31,381 nucleotides of DNA, from positions 1-31,381 of IMG/VR virus record IMGVR_UViG_3300031704_000007; one strand, 5' to 3'. The position numbers and the translations under genes were made by a program. Below the pieces are notes generated by a model. That model was given only the letters and a program-made list of their open reading frames with translations, was not told the origin of the DNA and ran no database searches. Shown one piece after another: positions 13,597 to 20,942 of the stretch (the stretch's first letter is position 1; every line of letters starts with the position of its first letter). The stretch comes from a virus.

Positions 13597-15240
13597 ATGC
13601 CCAGATCCATGCGCCTGCCGAGCGGGCCGCAGCGCCTTGCTCTGGCTGTTGGCCACGACTCGCTTCTGCTCAGCCCTGATTTTACGCCCCGCGCCCGTCA
13701 TGCCGATGCCGAGTTCGAGCCACACCTCGGCGAACGCCTGGCCGGCCTGTCGCGCGGCGTCGCAGACCGCTGGGCGGCGGCGGTGTCTGGCGAGCCGCAT
13801 GCCGCTGAGAGAGATAGCTGGGCGCCCGAGATTCCCGAATGGGCCGAGTCCGGTGAGCGCACCGCCCACGGCTATACGCTGGTGGAGAATGTCGCCCTGA
13901 TCGAGGTCGAGGGCCTGCTCATGGCACGCGGGTTCCAGGGCTACTGGTCGGGCTGCTACTGGCCCGGCTATCGCGACTATGTCGCCGCGCTCAAAGCCGC
14001 CAATGAAGACGAGCGCGTGGACGCGGTGCTCATGCGCTTTGACACGCCGGGCGGCTATGTCACGGGCTGCGCTGAAGCGGCTCAGGCGATCCGTGCCCTG
14101 CGCGCCGAAAATGGCGGCAAGCCGATCATCGGCCATGCCTCCGAGCTGTGCGCATCGGCAGGCATGAAGTTGGCCGCCCAGTGTGACGCCTTCTATGCCG
14201 GCGACGGCGCGGTGATCGGCAGCGTCGGCGTGCGCATCGGCTTCTTCGATCTCGAAGGGGCGCTCGAGCGATGGGGGGAGCGCTCTCATCTCTACAAATC
14301 CGGGCGCCTGAAGGACATGGGCTCGATGCTGCGCGCGCCCACCGATGAAGAGGCCGGGATCTACCAGGCCGAAGTCGATCATCTCGCCGATCGCTTCTAC
14401 GTCGAGCTGGCCGCTGGCCGGGGCCTGGACCTGAACGCCCTGCGCGAGAGCCGGGGCTGGGAAGCGCGCACCTTTACCGCAGGCGACCCGCCGCCGCCCG
14501 CCGATTTGGACCCGCTCGCCGTGGATCTGATCGACGCGGTGATGACCGAAGAGTCCGCCTTTCAGATCGCGCAGTCCCTTGGCGCGCCCCCATCCCTTTC
14601 CGCTCCTAGCGCCGTGGCCAGCCGCGCGGTGAGACAGCGGGATTCAGACGCGGCTGTATCGAAAGTGGAGACCCCCATGTCTTTGATTGCGAAAGCGGCC
14701 GCGCTGAAGGCGCGCGCCAAAAAGGGCGACGTGAAAGCCCAGGCCGAGCTTGATCGCCTGCTCGCCACGCTCGGCGCCAACGCCGAGTATCAGGATCCCG
14801 ACGCCGAAGACGGCGAAGACGACGCCGAGGGCGAAGGCGAGGACGATGACGCCGACGCCATGGACGACGACGCTGAAGGCGAGGGCGAAGACGACGACGC
14901 CAACGCCGAAGACGGTGACGACGACGAAGCCGGCGCTGAAGATGACGATGAGGATGACGACGCCGAAGCGGTGCTCGCCCACCCTTCGGCCAAGGGCCGC
15001 GAGGCGCTGGCCGGTCAGCTGTCTGTCCAGGTCGCCAGGGGCAAGCTCACCAAAGCTCAAGCCATCGGCATGCTCAAATCCGCGCCCAAGGGCTCCAGCT
15101 TCCGCAACACGGCGGGCGCGAACACCCCGTCCGGCGTGCGCCAGGCCGGGGCTGGATCGGGCAAAGGCAAGGGCAAAACCACCGAGGCTGATGCGCTGCT
15201 GTCCAGGGCGCACAAAAGCCTTGGAACCTTCACCGACTAG
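13597..15240 (+). CDS. S49 head maturation protease fused to scaffold (gpC/Nu3-like)
   Basis: 547 aa. The N-terminal half is a SppA/S49 serine protease: RFDTPGGYVTG (residues 147-157), CASAGMKLA with the probable nucleophile Ser187, GSVGVRIG (208-215), and the probable general base Lys239 in GRLKDMGS. After about residue 350 comes a scaffold-like region: a basic helix (SLIAKAAALKARAKKG), a long Asp/Glu/Ala-rich stretch (about 402-465), then PSAKGREALAGQLSVQVARG and a disordered basic tail. In lambda the protease C contains scaffold Nu3 as an in-frame internal product; the same layout is visible here. It assembles inside the prohead and digests scaffold and itself. Led by repeat A4. Confidence 0.87.
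   Translation: MPRSMRLPSGPQRLALAVGHDSLLLSPDFTPRARHADAEFEPHLGERLAGLSRGVADRWAAAVSGEPHAAERDSWAPEIPEWAESGERTAHGYTLVENVALIEVEGLLMARGFQGYWSGCYWPGYRDYVAALKAANEDERVDAVLMRFDTPGGYVTGCAEAAQAIRALRAENGGKPIIGHASELCASAGMKLAAQCDAFYAGDGAVIGSVGVRIGFFDLEGALERWGERSHLYKSGRLKDMGSMLRAPTDEEAGIYQAEVDHLADRFYVELAAGRGLDLNALRESRGWEARTFTAGDPPPPADLDPLAVDLIDAVMTEESAFQIAQSLGAPPSLSAPSAVASRAVRQRDSDAAVSKVETPMSLIAKAAALKARAKKGDVKAQAELDRLLATLGANAEYQDPDAEDGEDDAEGEGEDDDADAMDDDAEGEGEDDDANAEDGDDDEAGAEDDDEDDDAEAVLAHPSAKGREALAGQLSVQVARGKLTKAQAIGMLKSAPKGSSFRNTAGANTPSGVRQAGAGSGKGKGKTTEADALLSRAHKSLGTFTD
14677..15240 (+). CDS. Predicted internal-start scaffold protein, Nu3-like
   Basis: An in-frame ATG at 14677 (codon 361 of the protease gene) is preceded by GTGGAG six bases upstream. 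It begins exactly where the protease domain ends and the scaffold region starts (MSLIAKAAALKARAKKG). The product would be 187 aa: basic helix, acidic low-complexity region, helical segment and basic tail. Lambda Nu3 arises this way within C. The start is inferred from the Shine-Dalgarno spacing and domain boundary; only N-terminal sequencing of prohead proteins would settle it. Confidence 0.55.
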   Translation: MSLIAKAAALKARAKKGDVKAQAELDRLLATLGANAEYQDPDAEDGEDDAEGEGEDDDADAMDDDAEGEGEDDDANAEDGDDDEAGAEDDDEDDDAEAVLAHPSAKGREALAGQLSVQVARGKLTKAQAIGMLKSAPKGSSFRNTAGANTPSGVRQAGAGSGKGKGKTTEADALLSRAHKSLGTFTD

Positions 15241-15384
15241 CGTCTCGTCCGGTCGCATTTCCCAACCGCGAAGCCGGATCCCGGTTTCGCGGGCAATGCT
15301 CTAGCTGGCGCGCCTGCGCTGGTTCGGCCCTCGCGGGGGCGGCCATGAAAGCCCCCGCATCTACCACCACGGAAGGAAGAGATC
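15241..15384 (+). promoter_or_regulatory. Leader of the decoration gene with two strong hairpins
   Basis: Stem GCGAAGCCGG/CCGGTTTCGC (15268-15277 with 15281-15290, one G-T pair) and stem GCGGGGGC/GCCCCCGC (15333-15340 with 15351-15358). The second lies close to the GGAAGGAAGAG ribosome-binding site before ATG 15385. No T-run follows the first, so it may protect or process mRNA rather than end it. These are not copies of the mosaic repeat. Confidence 0.45.
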
Positions 15385-16050
15385 ATGTCTCTTATGGTGT
15401 CCACCGGGGCTGAGCCGAAAGCCCCGTCCGATCTCGTCAAGTACGAGGCCCATCAATCCTATACCCGCGCGCACGGCATCTATCTGGCCGGCGACGGCGC
15501 GGTGGTCGATATCGAGCTTGGCACGGTGCTTGGCCGCGCCGGCCGTTTCGCCATCGCCGCTGCTGCGCCGGTGGGCGCCGGAAACGGGTCCGCTGGTTCG
15601 GTGGTCCTGCTCGCCGGTGCGCAGGTCGGCGTCTATGACGTCGAGTTCCTGACCGCCACCACGTTTGCGGTCTATGACCCCAAGGGCGCCCGTCTGGCTG
15701 ATGGGGCGGTGGCCTCGGCCTATGCCAGCCAGATCGGGTTCACGGTCACCGCTGGCGGCACCGCGTTCGAGGCTGGCGATACCATCGCTGTCACGGTGAC
15801 GGAATCCGCCGGCAAATATGTGCCGCTGGATCTGTCCGCCGTGGACGGCAGCCAGATCGTGGCGGCTGTCTCTCTGTCGGCGAAGACCATCCCCGATGGC
15901 GCCGATGGGTCCGGCCTTGTGCTGGTTAGAGGCCCCGCCACCGTGGTCCGCAATCATCTGGTCTATCCGGCCGGCGCGACCACAGCCCAGAAAGCTGCAA
16001 TCGAGGCTGCCCTCGACGTCAGCGGTATCCGGGTCGAAGACGCCATCTAA
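15385..16050 (+). CDS. Head decoration protein, gpD-like
   Basis: 221 aa, GGAAGGAAG ribosome-binding site. The protein is Ala/Gly/Val-rich and beta-strand-like throughout, with no Cys, as expected of a capsid surface protein. The C-terminal 90 residues (YVPLDLSAVDGSQIVAAVSL, AKTIPDGADGSGLVLVRGPATV, then NHLVYPAG) match the gpD-type pattern, in which an 'AtaviL'-like segment and 'r.a.v....L' strand end the domain. Lambda D is 110 aa; the extra N-terminal domain is typical of larger decoration proteins in non-enteric phages. It sits between scaffold and major capsid, as in lambda, and stabilises the expanded head. Confidence 0.8.
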   Translation: MSLMVSTGAEPKAPSDLVKYEAHQSYTRAHGIYLAGDGAVVDIELGTVLGRAGRFAIAAAAPVGAGNGSAGSVVLLAGAQVGVYDVEFLTATTFAVYDPKGARLADGAVASAYASQIGFTVTAGGTAFEAGDTIAVTVTESAGKYVPLDLSAVDGSQIVAAVSLSAKTIPDGADGSGLVLVRGPATVVRNHLVYPAGATTAQKAAIEAALDVSGIRVEDAI

Positions 16051-16158
16051 CGCGCGGCGGGCGCTTGCCCGCCGTGATCTCCAACCCTCACGGCGCCGGT
16101 GCGGCGCTTTGTTCAATCGGACCCGGCGCCGTCTCGCGACGCCGTAAGGGAGGCCATC
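16051..16158 (+). promoter_or_regulatory. Gap between decoration and capsid genes with two hairpins
   Basis: Stem CGGCGGGC/GCCCGCCG with loop GCTT (16055-16062 with 16067-16074), then stem GCGCC/GGCGC (16093-16097 with 16103-16107) followed by TTTGTTC, which could act as a weak terminator. TAAGGGAGG (16145-16153) is the capsid ribosome-binding site. Confidence 0.45.
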
Positions 16159-17241
16159 ATGGCTAAGTTCAATTTTCCGTTCACCGCTCGCGCGATGACC
16201 CAGGAGGTTCGCCTCCACCCCAAACGCTACGGGCTTGTGTCCGGGCTTAACATCATGCCGCTGGAGCCCATCGACTCCACCTTCGTGCAGATTACCGAGG
16301 ACAATGGCACGCTGCGCGTGTTGGCGGCCAAGGAGCGCGGCGCGCCCGGCGCGAAGGAAGACCGCAAGCGCCAGAGCCTGAAAATCTTTCAGGTCCCGCA
16401 CTTCCCGGAGGAGGATCAGATCCTCGTGTCCGACCTTCAGGACCGCACCATCGTGGTGGATGGTCAGGAGATCCGGGCCAACCTGCCCATGGAGCTGGCC
16501 AAGCGCCAGCGCTCCATCGCCCGCAAGCACGCGATCACCGCTGAATATGTCCGCATGCAGGCGCTGAAGGGCATCATCAAGGATGGCGACGGCGAGACGC
16601 TCTCCAACCTGTTCACGGATTTCGGCGTGGATCAGCAGACGATCTACTTTGATTTCTCGAACGCCACGGCGGCCTCGCTGCGCCTGGCCAACGAAGCCGT
16701 GCGAGCCCACATCGAGGACAATCTGCTGGGCGAGTCCGTCGATATGGTGGAGTGCCTGGTCTCGCCGGAATTCTTCAACGACCTGGTGGCCGGCGCCGGT
16801 ATGGCGGCCCTCTGGGAAGGCCAGGACAAGCGCGAGTACCGCGAGCTGGAGCGGTACAAGATGGCGGGCGCGACGGGCCGGATGTTCAATCCGTTCGGCG
16901 ACGTGCTCTATATCGAGTATCGCGGCTCGGCCCCGGTGAAGACCGGCACCGAGCGCTTCATCGCGTCGGGTGAGGGCCATGCCTACCCTGTGGGCACGAC
17001 CGACACCTTCGCCACCTTCGCCGCGCCGGCTGACACGCTCACCGAGCTGAACAGCCTGCCGTCCATCCTCGATATGGATTTCGATGACGGCGCCGGGCGC
17101 TACGCTCTGCCGATCTTTATGTCCGCCGAGCCCCTGAAGCACGGCAAAGGCATGGAGCTCTGGTCGGAAAGCAATTTCCTGCCGATCTGCAAGCAGCCCA
17201 AGGTCCTGGTGAAACTCGCCTCGATCGCCGACCCGGGCTAA
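16159..17241 (+). CDS. Major capsid protein, gpE family
   Basis: 360 aa. The start is set at 16159, six bases after a strong GGGAGG; an upstream in-frame ATG at 16099 falls in the hairpin region. Features of the E family are visible: KRYGLVSGLNIMPLEPIDST (residues 22-41), a region rich in charged residues then VPHFPEEDQILVSDLQDR, EYVRMQALKGIIKDGDG near 135, LVSPEFFNDLVAG near 200, and a C-terminal LPIFMSAEPLKHGKGMELW segment before LPICKQPKVLVKL. Length matches lambda E (341 aa). It forms the HK97-fold head shell together with the decoration protein. A strong hairpin terminator follows. Confidence 0.92.
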   Translation: MAKFNFPFTARAMTQEVRLHPKRYGLVSGLNIMPLEPIDSTFVQITEDNGTLRVLAAKERGAPGAKEDRKRQSLKIFQVPHFPEEDQILVSDLQDRTIVVDGQEIRANLPMELAKRQRSIARKHAITAEYVRMQALKGIIKDGDGETLSNLFTDFGVDQQTIYFDFSNATAASLRLANEAVRAHIEDNLLGESVDMVECLVSPEFFNDLVAGAGMAALWEGQDKREYRELERYKMAGATGRMFNPFGDVLYIEYRGSAPVKTGTERFIASGEGHAYPVGTTDTFATFAAPADTLTELNSLPSILDMDFDDGAGRYALPIFMSAEPLKHGKGMELWSESNFLPICKQPKVLVKLASIADPG

Positions 17242-17250
17242 GGGAAAAAG

Positions 17251-17294
17251 TGCGCAGCCCCGGCCCGGTGGGCCGGGGCTCGCCGCATGTTTTT
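17251..17294 (+). terminator. Terminator-like hairpin after the major capsid gene
   Basis: Stem AGCCCCGGCC/GGCCGGGGCT (17256-17265 with 17271-17280), extended by TGCG/CGCA (17251-17254 with 17284-17287) across a small internal loop, directly followed by TGTTTTT. This is the best factor-independent terminator in the window. A partial stop here would give more capsid than tail transcript. Confidence 0.6.
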
Positions 17295-17400
17295 CTAGTG
17301 CTTCGGCCCGTCCGGGCCTCGCTTCCTCCCCCGGATCAAGTCCGGGGTCCGGGCGGCCCGGTTTACAATTTGGCGCCCTTGCGGGCGGCTGCGCCGCCCG
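17288..17400 (-). repeat. Mosaic repeat B1 (reverse), one arm of a 97-bp inverted repeat
   Basis: Read on the minus strand: stem CGGGCGGC-GCA-GCCGCCCG, GCAAGGGCGCCAAATTG, then hairpins CCGGGC, CCCCGGA/TCCGGGG and GCCCG-GA-CGGGC, ending in a GAAAAACA tail. Positions 17297-17384 are identical to the complement of 19792-19879 over 88 bases; with one mismatch the match extends to 97. Confidence 0.85.
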
Positions 17401-17412
17401 TCGGATCACCCC

Positions 17413-17494
17413 GGCGCTCTGCGCCGCAAGGCCGACCGGCCGCCCGCGCTGATGCGCGGCCCGACCGAGCGGACGCGAGGAAGGACCAGCAAAG
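17413..17494 (+). repeat. Mosaic hairpin repeat A5, carries the RBS of the FII-like gene
   Basis: Stem GGCGC-TCT-GCGCC, CCGCAAGG core with GGCC/GGCC stem, GCGC-TGAT-GCGC stem, CGACCGAGCGGACGCGAGG tail, AAGGACC, then A-rich spacer to ATG 17495. Confidence 0.8.
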
Positions 17495-17833
17495 ATGTCC
17501 TTTGACTCCCAATTCGAAGCCGCCTTCGCGCCCGCCTGGGGCGCGACCGGCGCCGAGCCCATGACCTATACCGGGCCGGGCGGTTCGCCTGTCGTGACGG
17601 AGGTTCCGGTGACTTACAACGAGGATCGCGAGGGCCTCGATGGCGGTGACGGCTATGGCAAGATGGTGGCGCGCAAGCGCACCGGCTCGGCCTTCCGCAC
17701 CCGCTTTGTCGAGCAGGGCGTGAAGCCGGAGAAGAACGGCACCTTCACCCGCGAATCCGGCGCCATCCTGAAGATCGGCCAGCCCCCCGAAGGCCCCGAC
17801 AGCGCCGGCGAATACCGCTTTGATTTTGGATAG
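17495..17833 (+). CDS. Head-tail joining protein, FII-like
   Basis: 112 aa, close to lambda FII (117 aa). It starts MSFDSQFEAAF, like the 'DFDNLFDAAI' opening of FII proteins. A compact beta-rich domain follows: YTGPGGSPVVTEVPVTYN, a region around SAFRTRFVEQGVKPEKNG, then a final strand TFTRESGAILKIGQPPEG. FII binds gpW/portal and presents the surface for the tail. The call rests on the opening residues, size and gene order (after capsid, before Z/U-like genes). Translation is led by repeat A5. Confidence 0.65.
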   Translation: MSFDSQFEAAFAPAWGATGAEPMTYTGPGGSPVVTEVPVTYNEDREGLDGGDGYGKMVARKRTGSAFRTRFVEQGVKPEKNGTFTRESGAILKIGQPPEGPDSAGEYRFDFG

Positions 17834-17844
17834 GGTCAGGAACC

Positions 17845-17947
17845 GGCGCGAAGCGCCGCAAGGCCGACCGGCCGCCCGCAGCGTCAGCGAGGATCGCTGC
17901 GGCCCGGACGGGCCGCGCGGCGAGGCGGGCGTTAGCCCGGCTGCGCA
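17845..17947 (+). repeat. Mosaic hairpin repeat A6, without a clear Shine-Dalgarno end
   Basis: Stem GGCGC-GAA-GCGCC, CCGCAAGG core with GGCC/GGCC stem, GCAGCG/CGCTGC stem, GGCCC-GGAC-GGGCC stem, then a different last module (17920-17945). Unlike other copies it reaches ATG 17948 with no GGA-rich site. The last module is the inverse of a segment at about 21757-21790. Confidence 0.75.
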
Positions 17948-18661
17948 ATGATCCTGAACGCTGACGGCCTTCGCATGGAAGTCTCGGTCGCCGAGACGCT
18001 GGCGAAAGATTTCGACGTCGCTCTGGAGGATATGGCAGAGGCCGCCATGGCGGCGGCGGATGCGATCGCGGACTGGGGCAAGACCGCGCTGCGGGCCGAC
18101 ACGCGCAGCGCTCTTGGCTCCAAGGTCGCCAATGCCTGGCGCGACCGCGTCTATCCGCGCAAGTCGGCAAGCCTGTCGCCTGCCATCACCTGGTGGTCCA
18201 ACGCGCCTCATATCGTGCGCGCCTTCTCCGAGGGCGTCACGATCCGCTCCAGTGCCGGGTTCTGGCTGGCCATCCCCACCGAGCACGCGCCCCAGTCCGG
18301 GCGCAGCTTTGGCAGTTCGGGCCGCCTGCGCCGGGGACGCCAGCACGCCATCACCGAGGCCGAGCGCCGGTATGGGCGGCTGCGCTATATCGCCGTGCCC
18401 GGCAAGAAGCTGGCCCTGCTGGTGGCCGACAAGGTCCGGAAGCGTCGCGGCAAGCGCGGCGGCTATGGCAAGGCAACGCCCGCTGCCCTGAAGCGCGGCG
18501 ATTTTGAAGACGGTGTCGTGATGTTCGTGCTCGTGCCGCAAGTGACCCTGCCCAAGAACATCGATCCGGGCGCCATCGCCGAGCGCATTGGCCGCGAAGG
18601 CGTCGAACGCTTTGGCCGCGCCCTGCGCGACATCGCCGAGCGAAGATTCGGGAGTGGTTAG
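17948..18661 (+). CDS. DUF6441-like tail completion protein (Z-like position)
   Basis: 237 aa. Opening MILNADGLRMEVSVAETLAKDF, then a helix rich in Ala, WGKTALRADTRSALG (residues about 42-58), AWRDRVYPRKSASLSPA, a central beta region FWLAIPTEHAPQSGRSFG, and RYGRLRYIAVPGKKLALLVA. This is the pattern of DUF6441 proteins found in alphaproteobacterial siphophage tail modules. Their slot corresponds to lambda Z, a minor tail or tail-completion protein near the head end. No Shine-Dalgarno sequence is evident, so a start a little downstream (ATG codon for Met10) cannot be excluded. Confidence 0.7.
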   Translation: MILNADGLRMEVSVAETLAKDFDVALEDMAEAAMAAADAIADWGKTALRADTRSALGSKVANAWRDRVYPRKSASLSPAITWWSNAPHIVRAFSEGVTIRSSAGFWLAIPTEHAPQSGRSFGSSGRLRRGRQHAITEAERRYGRLRYIAVPGKKLALLVADKVRKRRGKRGGYGKATPAALKRGDFEDGVVMFVLVPQVTLPKNIDPGAIAERIGREGVERFGRALRDIAERRFGSG

Positions 18662-18690
18662 AGCGCTCGCGGGCCACGCTGCAGCTTTAC

Positions 18691-18775
18691 CCGGTGCGAA
18701 GCGCCGCAAGGCCGACCGGCCGCCCGCGCTTGTGCGCGGAGCCGACGGCCCGGACGGGCCGCAGGACAGGAAAAA
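18691..18775 (+). repeat. Mosaic hairpin repeat A7, carries the RBS of the U-like gene
   Basis: Stem GTGCGAAGCGC, CCGCAAGG core with GGCC/GGCC stem, GCGC-TTGT-GCGC stem, GGCCC-GGAC-GGGCC stem, then GCAGGACAGG and A-rich spacer to ATG 18776. Confidence 0.8.
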
Positions 18776-19252
18776 ATGACCAGTACTTACACACAGGTTG
18801 AGGCGGCGCTGTTTGCGCTGCTCGCCACGGCGCTTGCGACCGTGACGGGCGCGCCGGTGCTCGAGCTGGATGAGCCGCGCCTCGCGGATCCCGCCGAGGT
18901 GGATGATGCCGGGGATGTGGAGAACCGCTTTCGCGCCGTACTCATGCCGGGCCGCATCGACCGATCCGAGCAGCAGCTGGTCAACCCGCCGCCCTGGCAG
19001 CTGGTAACGACGTTCCGCGTTGGCCTGCACGGGCTTGGATCAAAGGATGCGGAGCGCCGCGCCCTCGTTCGCGCCATGGCAAGCGCTCTGGCGACCGCCA
19101 TCGACACCGACTTCACCCTTGATGGCGCGGCCAGCTACGCCACCACAGAAAGCCTCGACACCGACACGGCCAAGGAGGCCGGCTTCGCGCCGGAAAACCT
19201 GCTCGACCTGCAGATCAAGGTGGAGTGGGACAGCCCCACATCCGCTGGCTGA
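18776..19252 (+). CDS. Tail terminator protein, gpU-like
   Basis: 158 aa, compared with 131 in lambda U. A helical start (YTQVEAALFALLATALATV) is followed by an acidic loop, a strand-rich core (RFRAVLMPGRI, WQLVTTFRVGLHGLG) and a helix (RRALVRAMASALATAIDTD), ending with LLDLQIKVEWDSPTSAG. This alpha-beta order fits the tail-terminator fold that caps the tail tube and fixes its length. The position between the Z-like and tail tube genes agrees. The residues do not identify the family with certainty, so other tail-completion proteins are possible. Confidence 0.6.
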   Translation: MTSTYTQVEAALFALLATALATVTGAPVLELDEPRLADPAEVDDAGDVENRFRAVLMPGRIDRSEQQLVNPPPWQLVTTFRVGLHGLGSKDAERRALVRAMASALATAIDTDFTLDGAASYATTESLDTDTAKEAGFAPENLLDLQIKVEWDSPTSAG

Positions 19253-19257
19253 TGAAA

Positions 19258-19365
19258 CCGGCGGCGCAGCCGCCGCAAGGGCGATCGCTTGCCCGGACCC
19301 CGTACACAGTCCGGGGAAGGAAGCGAGGCCCGAACGGGCCGAAGCACTAGAAAAAGGAGACTCCC
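19258..19365 (+). repeat. Mosaic hairpin repeat A8, hybrid of types A and B
   Basis: First part is type A (GGCGGC-GCA-GCCGCC stem, CCGCAAGGGCGATCGCTT), second part type B (CCGGACCCCGTACACAGTCCGG, GCCCG-AA-CGGGC, GAAGCACTAGAAAAA), followed by AAGGAG six bases before ATG 19366. Shows that the modules recombine. Confidence 0.8.
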
Positions 19366-19764
19366 ATGACCGCCAAGAAAACCACGAAGCCGGCCGACAA
19401 GGCCGAAGACGCCGGCCTGCCGCTGGCTGATCAGCCGAAGGCGGAAGCGCCTGCCGCCGATCAGAGCGCCGAACAGCGTTCGGCAGCCGGAACTGAAGCC
19501 GCCGCTGCAAAGCCCGCAGAGGCGGCGCAGCCCACCGAGGGCAAGGGCGATCCTGAAAAGCCGTCCGGCGCTGACGATGCCGCGCCCGCGCCCGATGTCC
19601 CCGCCGCAACCGGCGTCACCTCGGTCTTCCTGCTCAAGACGGGCAAGCTGGGCGCAGAGGGCGCCGTCGTGCGCGTCTCCCGCCGCAAGCTCGCAGATCT
19701 GGAGCTCACCCAGGGCGAAGACTGGGAAACCCCCACCGCCGCGCAACTGGCGGTCGGCGCCTAG
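19366..19764 (+). CDS. Hypothetical tail-region protein with disordered N-terminus
   Basis: 132 aa, AAGGAG six bases before ATG. Residues 1-82 are a disordered Ala/Lys/Pro/Glu-rich region (KKTTKPADKAEDAGLP and similar). Residues about 83-132 form a small beta-strand domain (TGVTSVFLLKTGKLGAEGA, VVRVSRRKLADLEL). It resembles small accessory proteins near tail tube genes, but no family is recognised. Its place between U-like and tube genes suggests a structural or assembly role in the tail. Confidence 0.55.
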   Translation: MTAKKTTKPADKAEDAGLPLADQPKAEAPAADQSAEQRSAAGTEAAAAKPAEAAQPTEGKGDPEKPSGADDAAPAPDVPAATGVTSVFLLKTGKLGAEGAVVRVSRRKLADLELTQGEDWETPTAAQLAVGA

Positions 19765-19775
19765 AGCCGCACCCC

Positions 19776-19888
19776 GGCCCGCTTCGGCGGGCCGCAAGGG
19801 CGCCAAATTGTAAACCGGGCCGCCCGGACCCCGGACTTGATCCGGGGGAGGAAGCGAGGCCCGGACGGGCCGAAGCACTGGAAAAACA
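19776..19888 (+). repeat. Mosaic repeat B2 (forward), other arm of the 97-bp inverted repeat
   Basis: First stem GGCCCGC-TTCG-GCGGGCC, with a C(TTCG)G tetraloop, followed by the 97-base segment 19792-19888, the inverted partner of 17288-17384 (single mismatch at 19880). Repeat A9 follows after six bases. Confidence 0.85.
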
Positions 19889-19894
19889 GCCCAC

Positions 19895-19976
19895 GGCGCG
19901 CAGCGCCGCAAGGGCGACCGCCCGCCGGCCCTGATGGGCCGCAGCGACTGAGCGGACGCGAAGGAGAACCAGAAAA
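19895..19976 (+). repeat. Mosaic hairpin repeat A9, carries the RBS of the tail tube gene
   Basis: Stem GGCGC-GCA-GCGCC, CCGCAAGG core with GGGC/GCCC stem, GGCCC-TGAT-GGGCC stem, GAGCGGACGCG tail, AAGGAG and an A-rich spacer ending in AGAAAA before ATG 19977. Confidence 0.8.
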
Positions 19977-20942
19977 ATGACCCGCAAGCTCGGCCGCGAG
20001 GCCCAAGCCCATCTGCTCGCCCAGGCTGTCACGGGCGTCGCGGCGGCAGGCGATTACAACCCGCTGCTGTATTACAGCCTGACCCCCAACCGGGCGAAGC
20101 CGAAAGAGAGCGATCCCCTCATCGGGCGCGCCCTCCACAACGTGCTGGACGCGCAGGAACCCGCTGACGGGCTGGTGACCGCCAGTCTCGATCTGGTGAC
20201 GCCGCTCTGCTTCAACCATATGGGCCTGCTTCTGCCGCTCCTGTTCAATACCGTCGCGCCCACCGGGGCGGGGCCCTATGTCCACGCCTATACATCGGGG
20301 CAGCGCGAGACCGCCGGTGCGTCCATTGTCTGGAAAGAAGACGATGACTGGGAGCAGGCCAATACCTGGGTGCCCCAGTCCATGGAGCTGGCCTTCGCTC
20401 AGGAGTCCGGGCGCCGTCAGGTCCGCTGGTCCGGCCCGTGCTCCAACATCCTGCCCGTGGCCAGCGACCCCACCGGCACGCCGGCGACCATCGCCGAGTC
20501 CATCATGCCGGCCGGTCCGGGCTGTATCATCCGCAAGGATGGCACGGTCGTGGCGCGGGTGTCTGCCGGCACGGCGCGCTTCACCCGCACGCTGGAACCG
20601 TTCCGTCCGGCGGGTAATGCTGAAAGCGTGGCCACCGAGTTCACGCCCGATGTGGGAAGCCGCTTTGAGGGCGATTTCACCATGCGGGTCGTGGACAACA
20701 CCTTCCGCGATTTCGCCAATGACGGCGGCGTTGATGCGTTCGAGTTTGAATACGCCCTGAGCGCCGGCGCCAAGCTGGTCATCGCCCTGCCTGCAGTGCG
20801 GTTTGAACCCACCAAGCGCGCGGTGAACGGTCAGGGCCTGCGCGATGAGAACTTCCGCTGGATGGCCGAGCAGACGGCGTTGGCGGCGGGCGCCACGCTC
20901 ACCCTTACCAACGCCACCGCCACCTACATAGTGGAGACCTAG
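19977..20942 (+). CDS. Tail tube protein (major tail protein)
   Basis: 321 aa. A segment near residue 25 (AGDYNPLLYYSLTPNRAKPK) and the alternating strands of the central region (VTASLDLVTPLCFNHMGLL; SMELAFAQESGRRQ near residue 122; ATEFTPDVGSRFEGDFTMRV near residue 225) fit tube proteins of the Phage_tube_2 type. The last part, ATLTLTNATATYIVET, is a C-terminal strand pair. It polymerises around the tape measure. Gene order (before G/GT and tape measure) matches lambda V. AAGGAG of repeat A9 gives it a strong start, as expected for a major structural protein. The next ATG follows the TAG directly. Confidence 0.75.
   Translation: MTRKLGREAQAHLLAQAVTGVAAAGDYNPLLYYSLTPNRAKPKESDPLIGRALHNVLDAQEPADGLVTASLDLVTPLCFNHMGLLLPLLFNTVAPTGAGPYVHAYTSGQRETAGASIVWKEDDDWEQANTWVPQSMELAFAQESGRRQVRWSGPCSNILPVASDPTGTPATIAESIMPAGPGCIIRKDGTVVARVSAGTARFTRTLEPFRPAGNAESVATEFTPDVGSRFEGDFTMRVVDNTFRDFANDGGVDAFEFEYALSAGAKLVIALPAVRFEPTKRAVNGQGLRDENFRWMAEQTALAAGATLTLTNATATYIVET

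Noticed and set aside
13314-13679. 121-aa open frame across the portal-protease gap
   Set aside because: It reads the portal gene out of frame and then repeat A4; no start site or family pattern.
15361-17562. 733-aa open frame on the - strand
   Set aside because: It is antisense to the decoration and capsid genes, with a composition typical of shadow frames.
17288-19888. Insertion sequence bounded by the inverted repeat
   Set aside because: The enclosed genes are phage head-tail genes in normal order, no transposase is present, and no target duplication was noticed.
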